From Bacillus swezeyi (lineage in GTDB: Bacteria; Bacillota; Bacilli; Bacillales; Bacillaceae), in NCBI RefSeq assembly GCF_001969815.1, contig NZ_MRBK01000011.1, positions 112,168 through 176,167 on the forward strand: 64,000 bases of DNA, given 5' to 3'. The position numbers and the translations under genes were made by a program. The notes under the pieces were generated by a model. The model was not told the origin of the DNA. It searched no databases and saw only the letters and a list, made by a program, of their open reading frames with translations. Positions 43,472 through 52,774 of this stretch are shown one piece after another; position 1 is the stretch's first letter, and each line of letters begins with the position of its first letter.

Positions 43472-43510
43472 ATATAAGCGTTGACTTATATTGTGTTGTT
43501 ATTATACAAT
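43472..43510 (+). promoter_or_regulatory. Promoter overlapped by an ATATAAG-N6-CTTATAT operator
   Basis: ATATAAG (43472-43478) N6 CTTATAT (43485-43491) covers the -35 TTGACT (43481-43486); TACAAT (43505-43510) is 18 bases on. Points toward the CoA-disulfide reductase gene, with a ~370-base leader. Confidence 0.6.
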
Positions 43511-43820
43511 GTGCGCTAAAGAGGGAATATTCCGCTGTACAAATCAAGGTAAACAGTATGAAGTCTGTTTGAGATGCTTCATTTTTCTTTTTGTTCATGC
43601 GTTGGATCATGAAGTGAATGGCTTTCCAAAATAAGAACAATGAGCATTTTTCTTTCATGACTTGTGTAAAGCAGAGCTTTATGTTCTTGATTTAGCGATG
43701 ATTTTAATGTGATATTGAATGATGATCAAGAAAAAATAAACAGGCGCAATTTCTAATTTGGATTCGAGCTGTTTTTCTAACAGGACCAAAAGGTTTTTTC
43801 TTCTGTAGATCAATCGATGT
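43511..43820. other. Non-coding leader region before the CoA-disulfide reductase gene
   Basis: About 310 bases with only short unsupported frames. A weak stem GAAG...CTTC with a T-rich tail near 43560-43590 could be an attenuator, but I cannot be sure. Confidence 0.35.
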
Positions 43821-43827
43821 ATCATGA

Positions 43828-43849
43828 ATATAAGTAAACGCTTATATAA
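43828..43849 (+). promoter_or_regulatory. ATATAAG-N6-CTTATAT operator over a -10 box
   Basis: ATATAAG (43828-43834) N6 CTTATAT (43841-43847); the right arm overlaps TATAAT (43844-43849), 46 bases before the reductase start. Confidence 0.7.
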
Positions 43850-43894
43850 TGGTGTGAAATGAATTAAAAAAGTTAAAAACGGAGGTCATTCAAC

Positions 43895-45535
43895 ATGAAA
43901 ATGATCATCATTGGTTCTGTTGCGGCAGGTACTTCAGCTGCGGCTAAGGCGCGCAGAAATGACGAAAATATCGACATAACAGTTTATAACGCTGACTATG
44001 ACATTTCTTATTCCATTTGCGGCATCCCCTACTTTTTAGGCGGGGAAGTTGAGAACTTAAGTTCCTTGACACCAAGAAGTGCGGCGTGGTTTAAAGACCG
44101 CTATAACGTTGACATTTTCACTCGTCATGAGGTTACCCAGATCAATACCGATCAGAAAGAAGTTGTTGTTAAGGATCTTGAAACCGGAAAAACAAAAATG
44201 GATACTTATGATGCTTTAGTTTTGGCAACTGGCGCTTCACCGGTTACCCCGAATATTCCTGGCGTTTACAAAGAGCATGTATTTCAAGTGAGAACGATAC
44301 AAGATACATCTGCAATTGACCAATATATGAAGCAAGAAAACCCTCAAAAAGCAACGATAATCGGCGCAGGTTATATCGGTCTTGAAATAGCTGAACAGCT
44401 TACTCATAAAGGCTTGGAAGTAACAATGATTCAACGAGGCAGCCAAGTGATGCCGAACTTGGATCAAGATATGGCATTCAGGGTTGAAGAAGAACTTCGA
44501 AGACATGGGGTTCAATTATTTTTAAATGAAGAAGCAACATCAATAGAAGATCAATCAGTAACGACAAAGTCTGGACAGTCGATTCAATCAGATATTGTGA
44601 TCTTAGCAACTGGAGTTCGCCCAAATACAAAATTAGCTGAAAAAGCAGGCATTAAGCTGGGTTCAACAGGTGCTGTAGCTGTAAACTCCAAAATGCAGAC
44701 AAATTCACCTGACATATATGCAGTTGGTGATGTGGCCGAAAGTATTTCATTCATCACAGGTGAACCTTTATACAGACCGTTGGGATCAACAGCAAATAAA
44801 ATGGGGCGCATCGCCGGGGATGTCATCACAGGCGGTGATTTGGAACATCGCGGGATTTTAGGAACAGGCATTTTAAGAGTGTTTAACTTAGCTGTAGGTC
44901 AAACCGGCCTTACCGAAAAAGAAGCGAAAGAGCACGGCTATAATACTGACATTTTATATAACATTAAACCTTCAAAAGCAGAGTATTTAGGCGGAAAAGA
45001 ATTGGTGATTAAGGCTGTTGCCGATCGACATACAGGACGTATTCTTGGTGTGCAGATTGTCGGAGAAGAAGGCGTCGATAAGCGCATTGATATTTTTGCT
45101 ACAGCCATCACTTTTAAAGCCAAGGCTGAAGATTTATTCCATTTGGATTTAGCTTATGCTCCGCCATTTAGTACAACGAAAGATCCTGTTCTGTATACTG
45201 GTATGGCCCTTCATAACTCAATTCAAAATAAAAACCGATTAATAACACCAGGGGAATTAATTGAAAGAATGGAGAACGGAGAAGCATTGCAAATCATAGA
45301 TACAAGGGTTGAAAAGCAATTTAAAGTATCACACGTACCTGGTGCTATCAATATTCCGTTGTCACAGCTTCGAGAAATCGCCAAAAATCTTAATCACGAT
45401 CTCCCGACCATTACTTATTGCAATAGTGGGGTAACAGGAAATGCGGCTCAAAATATGTTGATCAATATGGGAGTAAAAGAAGTCTATAACCTTTCCGGAG
45501 GAAACAAAAACTTTCAAAGTTATATAAAACATTAA
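43895..45535 (+). CDS. CoA-disulfide reductase with C-terminal rhodanese domain
   Basis: 546 residues. FAD motif IIGSVAAGTSAAAKARR, active-site Cys in DISYSICGIPYFLGG (the single Cys of CoADR), NAD(P)H motif ATIIGAGYIGLEIAEQL, then a rhodanese domain from ~445 with active-site Cys in ITYCNSGVTGNAAQ. Reduces CoA disulfide or per/polysulfides using NAD(P)H. In this operon it may supply thiols for arsenate reduction or handle thiolated arsenic. GGAGG 9 bases before ATG 43895. Confidence 0.88.
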   Translation: MKMIIIGSVAAGTSAAAKARRNDENIDITVYNADYDISYSICGIPYFLGGEVENLSSLTPRSAAWFKDRYNVDIFTRHEVTQINTDQKEVVVKDLETGKTKMDTYDALVLATGASPVTPNIPGVYKEHVFQVRTIQDTSAIDQYMKQENPQKATIIGAGYIGLEIAEQLTHKGLEVTMIQRGSQVMPNLDQDMAFRVEEELRRHGVQLFLNEEATSIEDQSVTTKSGQSIQSDIVILATGVRPNTKLAEKAGIKLGSTGAVAVNSKMQTNSPDIYAVGDVAESISFITGEPLYRPLGSTANKMGRIAGDVITGGDLEHRGILGTGILRVFNLAVGQTGLTEKEAKEHGYNTDILYNIKPSKAEYLGGKELVIKAVADRHTGRILGVQIVGEEGVDKRIDIFATAITFKAKAEDLFHLDLAYAPPFSTTKDPVLYTGMALHNSIQNKNRLITPGELIERMENGEALQIIDTRVEKQFKVSHVPGAINIPLSQLREIAKNLNHDLPTITYCNSGVTGNAAQNMLINMGVKEVYNLSGGNKNFQSYIKH

Positions 45536-45561
45536 CAACAGGTTTTAAGTAATACGTCCAT

Positions 45562-45581
45562 ATATAATATTCCACTTATAT
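45562..45581 (+). promoter_or_regulatory. ATATAAt-N6-CTTATAT operator
   Basis: ATATAAT (45562-45568) N6 CTTATAT (45575-45581), one mismatch from the two sites before the reductase gene, directly upstream of the second arsR. Confidence 0.6.
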
Positions 45582-45604
45582 ACTGCATCAAAGGAGGGAT
45601 TAAA

Positions 45605-45949
45605 TTGACTGTCGGTACCAAATTAGGGGGCGCTGCCATGCTGCGCTGCTTAAAAACACTCAGCGATCAAACAAGACTGATGATGATGAAGCTATTTCTT
45701 GAAAAAGAGTATTGTGTATGTCAATTGGTGGATATGTTTGAAATGAGCCAACCTTCAATCAGCCAGCATTTGCGAAAATTAAAAAATGCAGGCTTTCTAA
45801 AGGAGGACAGGAAAGGCCAGTGGCGTTTTTATTCGATCAACAGATCATGCCCTGAATATGAGACAATCCAGCATATTTTAAATCAAATGGATGAGGAGGA
45901 TGAACTTTTACAAAGCATCAAACAAAAAGAAACTCAAGTTTCTTGTTAG
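45605..45949 (+). CDS. arsR: ArsR-family metalloid-responsive repressor (second)
   Basis: 114 residues. [64 protein letters not shown]: ArsR winged helix with the metalloid site CVCQL and a C-terminal Cys. TTG 45605 follows AGGAGGG. It heads arsB-arsC and probably binds the ATATAAG-N6-CTTATAT sites, which would place the reductase gene in its regulon too. Different in sequence from the first ArsR, consistent with two operator types. Confidence 0.85.
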   Translation: MTVGTKLGGAAMLRCLKTLSDQTRLMMMKLFLEKEYCVCQLVDMFEMSQPSISQHLRKLKNAGFLKEDRKGQWRFYSINRSCPEYETIQHILNQMDEEDELLQSIKQKETQVSC

Positions 45950-45964
45950 CAGGAGGGTATTCAA

Positions 45965-47263
45965 TTGGCTTCAACTATTTTAGCGTTAGTCATTTTTTTA
46001 CTTACTTTAATATTGGTCATATGGCAGCCGAAAAATTTATCTATCGGCTGGTCAGCCTGTGGGGGCGCCATTGTAGCCTTAATTGCAGGAGTTGTTGGTT
46101 TCCAGGATGTCATAACTGTAACAGGGATTGTTTGGAACGCCACCTTAGCTTTCATAGCTATTATCATTATTTCCCTTATCCTTGATAACATTGGCTTCTT
46201 CGAATGGGCGGCTCTTCATATGGCAAAGGCTGCAAAGGGAAACGGTCTTCGCATGTTTGTATATGTCTCTGTATTGGGGGCAGTTGTTGCTGCTCTATTC
46301 GCCAATGACGGTGCGGCATTAATTTTAACGCCGATCGTTCTTGCCATGGTGCGTGCTTTGAATTTTCAAGAGAAACTGGTCTTTCCTTTTATTATTGCGA
46401 GCGGATTTATTGCTGATACCACATCATTGCCGCTGGTTGTCAGTAACCTGGTAAACATCGTATCAGCAGATTTCTTTAACATCGGATTTATTGAGTATGC
46501 ATCCAGAATGATTGTTCCTAACATCTTTTCATTAGCTGCGAGCATTATCGTGCTCTATCTTTTCTTTAGAAAAAGCATCCCTAGGCATTATGATATGACA
46601 GATGTTAAAAGGCCTGCTGAAGCGATAAAAGATCAGAAGATGTTTCGGATATCTTGGATCGTTTTAGGGATCCTTTTGGTTGGATATTTTATAAGTGAAC
46701 TTTTTTCAATACCTGTATCGATTATAGCCGGTGTTATCGCAATCTTTTTTCTCATTATGGCTCAAAAGAGCTCTGCTGTGCAGACAAAGCAGGTGCTTAA
46801 AGGAGCTCCGTGGGCGATTGTGTTCTTCTCTATCGGAATGTATGTTGTCGTTTACGGGTTAAGGAATGCCGGATTAACAGATGTTCTCTCAAATATCATT
46901 CAGGCAGTAGCAGATCAAGGGCTGTTTGCCGGTACCGTTGGGATGGGATTCATCGCAGCCATTCTGTCTTCGGTGATGAACAATATGCCGACTGTTATGA
47001 TTGATGCATTGGCAATCGGGGGAACTGATGCTCAAGGAATCATGAAAGAAGCACTAATCTATGCGAATGTCATCGGCTCTGATTTAGGTCCTAAAATTAC
47101 CCCGATTGGATCGCTTGCAACACTTTTATGGCTGCATGTTCTTTCTCAAAAAGGTGTGAAGATTTCTTGGGGAACATATTTTAAAACAGGGATCATATTG
47201 ACGATTCCAACCCTCTTCATTACGCTTGCCGGTCTTTATATTTGGCTGCTGATCATTCATTAA
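45965..47263 (+). CDS. arsB: Arsenite efflux transporter ArsB
   Basis: 432 residues, ~12 transmembrane helices of the ArsB/NhaD (IT) superfamily. [60 protein letters not shown] and [21 protein letters not shown] are the ArsB signatures; it is not an ACR3. Expels As(III)/Sb(III). TTG 45965 with AGGAGGG 8 bases upstream, 15 bases after arsR. Confidence 0.92.
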   Translation: MASTILALVIFLLTLILVIWQPKNLSIGWSACGGAIVALIAGVVGFQDVITVTGIVWNATLAFIAIIIISLILDNIGFFEWAALHMAKAAKGNGLRMFVYVSVLGAVVAALFANDGAALILTPIVLAMVRALNFQEKLVFPFIIASGFIADTTSLPLVVSNLVNIVSADFFNIGFIEYASRMIVPNIFSLAASIIVLYLFFRKSIPRHYDMTDVKRPAEAIKDQKMFRISWIVLGILLVGYFISELFSIPVSIIAGVIAIFFLIMAQKSSAVQTKQVLKGAPWAIVFFSIGMYVVVYGLRNAGLTDVLSNIIQAVADQGLFAGTVGMGFIAAILSSVMNNMPTVMIDALAIGGTDAQGIMKEALIYANVIGSDLGPKITPIGSLATLLWLHVLSQKGVKISWGTYFKTGIILTIPTLFITLAGLYIWLLIIH

Positions 47264-47287
47264 ACTTATTTGAAGGAGAAGATGAAA

Positions 47288-47707
47288 ATGTCGAAGAAAA
47301 CAATTTACTTTTTATGTACCGGAAACTCTTGCCGCAGTCAGATGGCTGAAGGTTGGGCTAAAAAACACCTTGGAGAGGAGTGGAATGTTTATAGCGCCGG
47401 AATCGAAGCGCATGGATTAAATCCGAATGCCGTAAAAGCCATGAAGGAAACAGGTATTGATATCTCGGGTCAAACATCAGACATCATCGATTCTGATATT
47501 CTAAACCATGCAGATTTAGTCGTTACCCTTTGCGGCGATGCTGCAGATAAATGTCCAATGACTCCTCCGCATGTAAAACGCGAGCATTGGGGCTTTGATG
47601 ATCCCGCCAAAGCACAAGGAACAGAGCAAGAAAAATGGACATTTTTCCAAAGGGTGCGCGACGAAATCGGAGAAAGAATTAAGAGGTTTGCAGAGAACGG
47701 AAAGTAA
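47288..47707 (+). CDS. arsC: Thioredoxin-coupled arsenate reductase ArsC
   Basis: 139 residues, the same length as B. subtilis ArsC. Low-molecular-weight phosphatase fold: P-loop C10-TGNSC15-RS, and the redox pair C82/C89 in [17 protein letters not shown]. Reduces arsenate to arsenite for ArsB export, regenerated by thioredoxin. ATG 47288 is 9 bases from AGGAG; ATG 47282 is too close. Confidence 0.94.
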   Translation: MSKKTIYFLCTGNSCRSQMAEGWAKKHLGEEWNVYSAGIEAHGLNPNAVKAMKETGIDISGQTSDIIDSDILNHADLVVTLCGDAADKCPMTPPHVKREHWGFDDPAKAQGTEQEKWTFFQRVRDEIGERIKRFAENGK

Positions 47708-47893
47708 AATAACATGAGCTGAGGAAAAAACTCGGCTTTGCTTTGAGTTTTTATATAAGTGACTGATTCTATAAGGCGGGGAAGATAGCTGCTGTTAATA
47801 AAATCAGTTCATTCATTATTGAACTTTGAAAAATTATCCCAACACTTTTAAGTGGTGGGATTTTCATGTTTGGATTTGTCTTCTTTAATCAGC

Positions 47894-47948
47894 TTTCACT
47901 GTTCAAAAAATATGGTACAATATACAAATGCTTTGTTGACTGAGTCAA
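47894..47948 (+). promoter_or_regulatory. Promoter and operator of the drug exporter gene
   Basis: TTTCAC (47894-47899), 16 bases, TACAAT (47916-47921). The palindrome TTGACTGAGTCAA (47936-47948) lies at about +8 to +20 and could be a repressor site; no regulator gene is adjacent. Confidence 0.55.
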
Positions 47949-47996
47949 TAAACTGGCGTTTTATGCTAGGTTGAAAGAGAAAGGTTTTGATATGTT

Positions 47997-49223
47997 ATGC
48001 TTCATAATCCAACTGGGAAAGAACGTTTGTCATTGGCTTTTCTTCTTGGCATGCTGGCAATACTGGGCCCTCTTAATATAGATATGTATCTGCCAAGCTT
48101 TCCCGAAATTGCTGACGATTTGTCTGCCGGTGCTTCACTTGTACAGCTTAGTTTAACGGCCTGTCTGATCGGGCTCACTATCGGCCAGCTTATTATTGGA
48201 CCGGTCAGTGATGCGAAAGGAAGGCGTAAACCTTTATTAATTTCGATTTCCTTATTTGCGCTGTCTTCGCTGTTTTGCGCGCTTTCACCGAATATCGGGA
48301 CATTAGTGCTGGCCCGTTTTTTACAAGGATTTACCGCCTCGGCGGGAATTGTGCTTTCACGCGCGATTGTGCGGGATGTGTTTACCGGACGTGAGCTTTC
48401 GAAATTTTTCTCGCTTTTAATGGTCATCACTGCTGTCGCGCCTATGGTCGCGCCGATGACGGGGGGCGCCATTTTGCTATTGCCGTTCGCTACATGGCAT
48501 ACGATTTTTTATACGTTAACATTGATCGGATTCTTCCTTGTTCTCATTATTTCGCTGAGATTGACAGAAACATTGCCGCCGGAAAAACGGATTCCAAGTT
48601 CAATCGGTTCGTCCGTCAAGACGATGGGCAGTTTGATGAAGGACAGGTCTTTCATTGGCTATGCATTGACTGTCGGTTTCATTCATGGCGGAAGCTTTGC
48701 ATATGTATCTGGAACACCTTTTGTATACCAGGATATCTATGGGGTGTCACCTCAAGTTTTCAGTGTTTTGTTCGGCATTAATGGTCTGGCCATTATTTCA
48801 GGAAGTTTTATCATCGGGCGCTTCGGGGGAATGATTCATGAGAGGAAACTGCTGCGGATGGCGGTCATTACGGCTTTAATTGCGACATCCGTCCTGCTGA
48901 CGATGACAATGATTAAAGGGCCGCTTGCAACGCTTGTCATCTCTATCTTTATCTATATGATCACTATTGGAATGACACTGACAAGCACCTTTACACTGGC
49001 TATGGAAAACCAGGGGCACCGCGCGGGCAGTGCAAGTGCAATGCTTGGCATGCTTCCATTGCTGCTCGGTTCAATCGTTTCACCTCTCGTTGGCATGAAT
49101 GAAACGACAGCTATTCCGATGGGAGCGATCATGTTTATCACATCTGTTATCGGGTCTGTCGCCTTTTTCACATTGACAAAGGAAAAGGCGGAGGAGAGGC
49201 AGCCCGGAATAAGTGAAAGCTGA
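47997..49223 (+). CDS. ydgK: Bcr/CflA-type multidrug MFS exporter
   Basis: 408 residues, 12 helices. LGPLNIDMYLPSFPEIADDL, the Bcr/CflA N terminus, GPVSDAKGRRKPLLI (motif A), RFLQGFTASAGIVLSRAIVRDVF (Bcr motif) and VAPMVAPMTGGAIL. Matches B. subtilis YdgK (bicyclomycin-resistance type). Drug substrate not predictable. ATG 47997, with AAAGG about 12 bases upstream. Confidence 0.8.
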   Translation: MLHNPTGKERLSLAFLLGMLAILGPLNIDMYLPSFPEIADDLSAGASLVQLSLTACLIGLTIGQLIIGPVSDAKGRRKPLLISISLFALSSLFCALSPNIGTLVLARFLQGFTASAGIVLSRAIVRDVFTGRELSKFFSLLMVITAVAPMVAPMTGGAILLLPFATWHTIFYTLTLIGFFLVLIISLRLTETLPPEKRIPSSIGSSVKTMGSLMKDRSFIGYALTVGFIHGGSFAYVSGTPFVYQDIYGVSPQVFSVLFGINGLAIISGSFIIGRFGGMIHERKLLRMAVITALIATSVLLTMTMIKGPLATLVISIFIYMITIGMTLTSTFTLAMENQGHRAGSASAMLGMLPLLLGSIVSPLVGMNETTAIPMGAIMFITSVIGSVAFFTLTKEKAEERQPGISES

Positions 49224-49237
49224 TATTTTTTGAAGAA

Positions 49238-49265
49238 GGACGGAATCAATCGATTCCGTCCTTTC
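49238..49265 (+). terminator. Terminator of the exporter gene
   Basis: GGACGGAATC / GATTCCGTCC with a 4-base loop and TTT; may act in both directions. Confidence 0.75.
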
Positions 49266-49268
49266 CTG

Positions 49269-49436
49269 TTATAGTGACGCACGAAGAATGGTAAGAACGT
49301 CATTCTTATTTAATTTTTGGAAGTTGCCGAACCCTCCGTGCTCCATTTCTTCAGCGGCGATGTCGGCAATCAGCTCGAGTTTTTCTTCTCCAATATCATA
49401 ATCGGCCAGTTGGGCGTCTTTTTTGGTGCATCTATC
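49269..49436 (-). pseudogene. C-terminal relic of an iron-containing alcohol dehydrogenase gene
   Basis: On the minus strand 55 open codons read [45 protein letters not shown] and stop at 49269. This is the C-terminal helix region of Fe-alcohol dehydrogenases (YugJ/YugK-like). The rest of the gene is gone: at 49437 the frame runs into the terminator of the kinase gene. Confidence 0.7.
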
Positions 49437-49450
49437 TGGCCATATTTCAA

Positions 49451-49500
49451 TTAAAAAAGCTTGCCGACAAACCCGGTCAAAAACGGCTTTATCGGCAAGC
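49451..49500 (-). terminator. Terminator of the hybrid kinase gene
   Basis: GCTTGCCGA (49459-49467) / TCGGCAAGC (49492-49500); T run on the minus strand (complement of AAAAAAG at 49453). Confidence 0.75.
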
Positions 49501-49532
49501 AGAGCAACTATTTGATCATAGTTTTATTATGA

Positions 49533-52500
49533 TTAACGTTTCATATGTTCGCTCGAAGTTTCATTGATATGAATGATCATCGAGACAGCGGTGCCTACAT
49601 CAGGAACGCTTTGTATTTTCAGTTCGCTTCCGCAGAAATGCTTCAGCCGCCGGTTGATATTTTTGAGGCCGACGCTGCGATCGACATTCGAAGACAAGAC
49701 ATCTTTTATTTTATCCGGCGTCATGCCGATTCCGTTATCTTCTACCTTGATGAAATACTGGTTTTCGCTTTCTTTTTTTGCTGTCAGCTTGATCCAGCCG
49801 CCGCCTCTTTTTTTGCTGATGCCGTGATGGACGGCATTTTCCACCAAGGGCTGAATCATTAAAGGCGAAAGCATAAAGTCAATGTCTTGTTCAATATCGA
49901 AAAGGATTTCCAGCCGATCGCCGTAACGCGTTTTTTCGATAGAAAGATAGGAGTTGACAATAGAAAGCTCATTCCTGAATGAACTGACGGCAGATGTATT
50001 TTGAAAATCAAAACTCATTCTTAAGTAGTTGGTAAATTCAGCGGTAACCTCCCGAGCTTTTTCAATATCCAAATGGCTGAGAGAAATAATCGTGTTTAAT
50101 ACGTTGTAAAGAAAGTGGGGCTTGATCTGCGACTGGAGAAATGCCATTTCTATATTTGTCGCTTGATTCGCCGTATGTTTCATCATGATCAGATTTTTAA
50201 TGCGCGCCACAAATTCAGAGTAATTATAAGGTTTTTGCAAAATGTCGTTCGCTCCGCTATGAAAAGCCTTGTACTTGTCATGGTCGATGATAGCTGCTGT
50301 CATGATAAGAACCGGAAGATCGACCATGCTGAATCGTTCACGGATTTTCATACAGACTTCGAAACCGGTCATATCCGGCATCATCAGATCCAAAATCACC
50401 AGATCAAGCTTCGAGCGGGAGACCACTTCCAATGCCTCCTTTCCGTTTTTTGCTGCGATCACGTTATAAGGAACGCCTTCAAGCATATCGGCTAAAATTT
50501 TTAAACTCTCTATGTTATCATCGACGATCAGAACAGTGGCAGCCTCTATTTTCTCAGAATAATAAGGCGTATTCACAGAGAGATCCGATATATCCCTGGC
50601 GGATTGTAATTCAGGCAGCCCCTCCTTTGCGCCAGGCAAAGAATCATGATGAGCAACTGGCAATGTGAAATGGAATGCCGATCCTTTCCCTGCTTCCGAT
50701 TCTACCCAAATGTCTCCGTTCTGGAGCTTAACCAGCTGTTTGACAATGCTTAGGCCTAAACCGGCCCCGTCGTCTTTATGGTTTTCCGCCTGCTGAAAAG
50801 ATTCAAATATGATATGGCGGACAGCCTCAGGTATGCCGACTCCGGTATCGGCTACCGTCATTTTCACCATACTCTCGTTTATTCTGGCAGCAGAGATCGT
50901 AATCTGCCCCTCTTGCGTATATTTAATTGCATTGTCTATCAGATTGGTCATGATTTGCCGAAACCGGTTTTCATCGGCGAAAACGGGAGGAAGGTCGGCT
51001 GGAATGTGATGAACAATGCTCAGATTTTTATTTCTAGACAAAAGCCGGTAGAAGTCCATTTCTGTATCAATCGTCGAATAAATATCGACAGGAACCGGGT
51101 AAACTTGAAGCGTGCCCTGTTTCATTTTTTCCAAATCCAGAATGTCATTCACCAAATCTGACAATCTATAGCCCATGCGGATGACCAGCTGCATATTATC
51201 TTTTTCTTCTTCTATCGTTTTATGTCGCTTACCGGCTAGTAGCGTCTGACATATATTAATAATGCTGTTCAGCGGCGTTTTAAATTCGTGCGATGTTTTG
51301 GCAATAAACTCATCCTTTAATCGGTCAATCTTGAGCAGTTTCCAGGACAGGACTTCATTTTCGCGGAAAGCGCCGGCAAATTGCTGTGCCATCAGAAGAA
51401 CGGCCGCCAGCAAAGCGATGATTGATGGCAATGAATAGATCGAATTGAATGAAAAGACCGTTCTGCCGCTGTAAGCAGAGATGGTCGTTAAAATCACAAA
51501 TGCGCTCATCGATATAGAAGCAATGGTAAGATACAGGCTGCCTTTCATTTTTCGAAGCGCAGCAATCGTAAAAATATAAGTAATATAAATCAGAGTCGTA
51601 ACGGCAAGAACGGAATGTAATTTGTATGAGAGTTGGTCAATGAAACCCACCGACATAAAATCTGTGATCAAAATCAATCCGGAGAAGACAATCGCCACAA
51701 GTATAAATTTCTTTGAAACAATCTCTCTGTAGGCAAAATAAAGATAGAGAAAAACCGCAATGCTGACAAGCACCGTAGTGATCGCCCTCAAAGAGTTTAG
51801 CAATGAAAATGAAATAGATGGATAGAGGAGAAATATAATCCGCTCTTTCCCGACCAAAAGAATGATGATCGAAAAAAGAAGACACATCACAGAAAAAAAC
51901 AATAAATGCTTATCCTTTCTTCTTTGCAGGAAAAAGCCCAGAAAATATAAGCCGGTGATGAAAAAAGCTGTAATCATGATAGAATCATTAAGAAAGGAAA
52001 TTTTGTTTTCCCGTAATATTTGCTCCTGTGTCCCAAAAGTGATCGGTTTTGCGATACCCCATCCCGGCACTTTTCCGAAATTCGAGAAGTGCAGAACGAG
52101 TTCATTATTCCCCCTGTGAATCGTGAAAAAGCTCGTATACGGTCTGTTTTGCGCCGTGAAATTCGCTTTGCTTGAGGGGCTGCCGCTTTGTCCGATTAAT
52201 TGTCCATTGAGATAGATGCGATTTGAACTGTAAATAAATGAGGTGCTGATCCCAAAAATCTGATTGTCTTGATTCGATTGGATCGTCAGCTTGTACGTTC
52301 CATAATCCACCTTGATTCCCGATTCGATCAATTTCACATTGCTGGGGACATCGACGAATATGGGATTTTTCCCTTTTCCTGAATGGAGCGCTTTTGGTGA
52401 CAGAATCTGATTTGGATATAATGTCCACTTTCCGTTCAGCTTTACGTTCCCATCCTTCTGAAAATCCCAGTTTTTCAGATTCATGATCCCCTGCTGTGCT

Positions 52501-52601
52501 TCAGGAAGTTTTGACCCGGACAAATGATTAATGGTCATGAAAATAAAAAAGAAGGCCGCATAACCGAAAATAATCGAAAATAGAACGAATGTCTTTTTCA
52601 A
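49533..52601 (-). CDS. Hybrid sensor kinase with two histidine-kinase modules
   Basis: 1022 residues. Order: signal-anchor helix; extracellular jelly-roll-like sensor (~35-205, KLNGKWTLYPNQIL..., YGTYKLTIQSN) of the 7TMR-DISM type; seven helices (~210-420); HisKA with phospho-His in AKTSHEFKTPLNSIIN; HATPase (MTNLIDNAIKYTQEG, DTGVGIPEA, GAGLGLSIVKQLV); receiver domain with phospho-Asp in LVILDLMMPDMTGFE; then a LytS/His_kinase module with His in QSQIKPHFLYNVLNTI and a second HATPase (IQPLVENAVHHGIS, VEDNGIGMTPDKI). TTG 52601 is 8 bases from AGGGG; GTG 52610 overlaps it. Divergent from the response regulator gene and next to an adhesin/sortase pair it probably controls. Confidence 0.87.
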   Translation of the reverse strand: MKKTFVLFSIIFGYAAFFFIFMTINHLSGSKLPEAQQGIMNLKNWDFQKDGNVKLNGKWTLYPNQILSPKALHSGKGKNPIFVDVPSNVKLIESGIKVDYGTYKLTIQSNQDNQIFGISTSFIYSSNRIYLNGQLIGQSGSPSSKANFTAQNRPYTSFFTIHRGNNELVLHFSNFGKVPGWGIAKPITFGTQEQILRENKISFLNDSIMITAFFITGLYFLGFFLQRRKDKHLLFFSVMCLLFSIIILLVGKERIIFLLYPSISFSLLNSLRAITTVLVSIAVFLYLYFAYREIVSKKFILVAIVFSGLILITDFMSVGFIDQLSYKLHSVLAVTTLIYITYIFTIAALRKMKGSLYLTIASISMSAFVILTTISAYSGRTVFSFNSIYSLPSIIALLAAVLLMAQQFAGAFRENEVLSWKLLKIDRLKDEFIAKTSHEFKTPLNSIINICQTLLAGKRHKTIEEEKDNMQLVIRMGYRLSDLVNDILDLEKMKQGTLQVYPVPVDIYSTIDTEMDFYRLLSRNKNLSIVHHIPADLPPVFADENRFRQIMTNLIDNAIKYTQEGQITISAARINESMVKMTVADTGVGIPEAVRHIIFESFQQAENHKDDGAGLGLSIVKQLVKLQNGDIWVESEAGKGSAFHFTLPVAHHDSLPGAKEGLPELQSARDISDLSVNTPYYSEKIEAATVLIVDDNIESLKILADMLEGVPYNVIAAKNGKEALEVVSRSKLDLVILDLMMPDMTGFEVCMKIRERFSMVDLPVLIMTAAIIDHDKYKAFHSGANDILQKPYNYSEFVARIKNLIMMKHTANQATNIEMAFLQSQIKPHFLYNVLNTIISLSHLDIEKAREVTAEFTNYLRMSFDFQNTSAVSSFRNELSIVNSYLSIEKTRYGDRLEILFDIEQDIDFMLSPLMIQPLVENAVHHGISKKRGGGWIKLTAKKESENQYFIKVEDNGIGMTPDKIKDVLSSNVDRSVGLKNINRRLKHFCGSELKIQSVPDVGTAVSMIIHINETSSEHMKR

Positions 52602-52774
52602 AATCAGCACCCCTTACTCAAAATCAACTAATAAACCACTACTAAATTCCTATTCATCAACACGAATATTGTAATCATAAATGTTAAAAAACTACAAGAG
52701 AGAAAAAGATCCAACTAAACGGGCAGTTAGGCATGATATAATAAAAATCATTTTCAGATGGGGTGGGATGTTTC

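Noticed and set aside
43470..43658. 62-codon minus-strand frame before the CoA-disulfide reductase gene
   Set aside because: Overlaps promoter and operator sequences, no ribosome site, no recognised motif.
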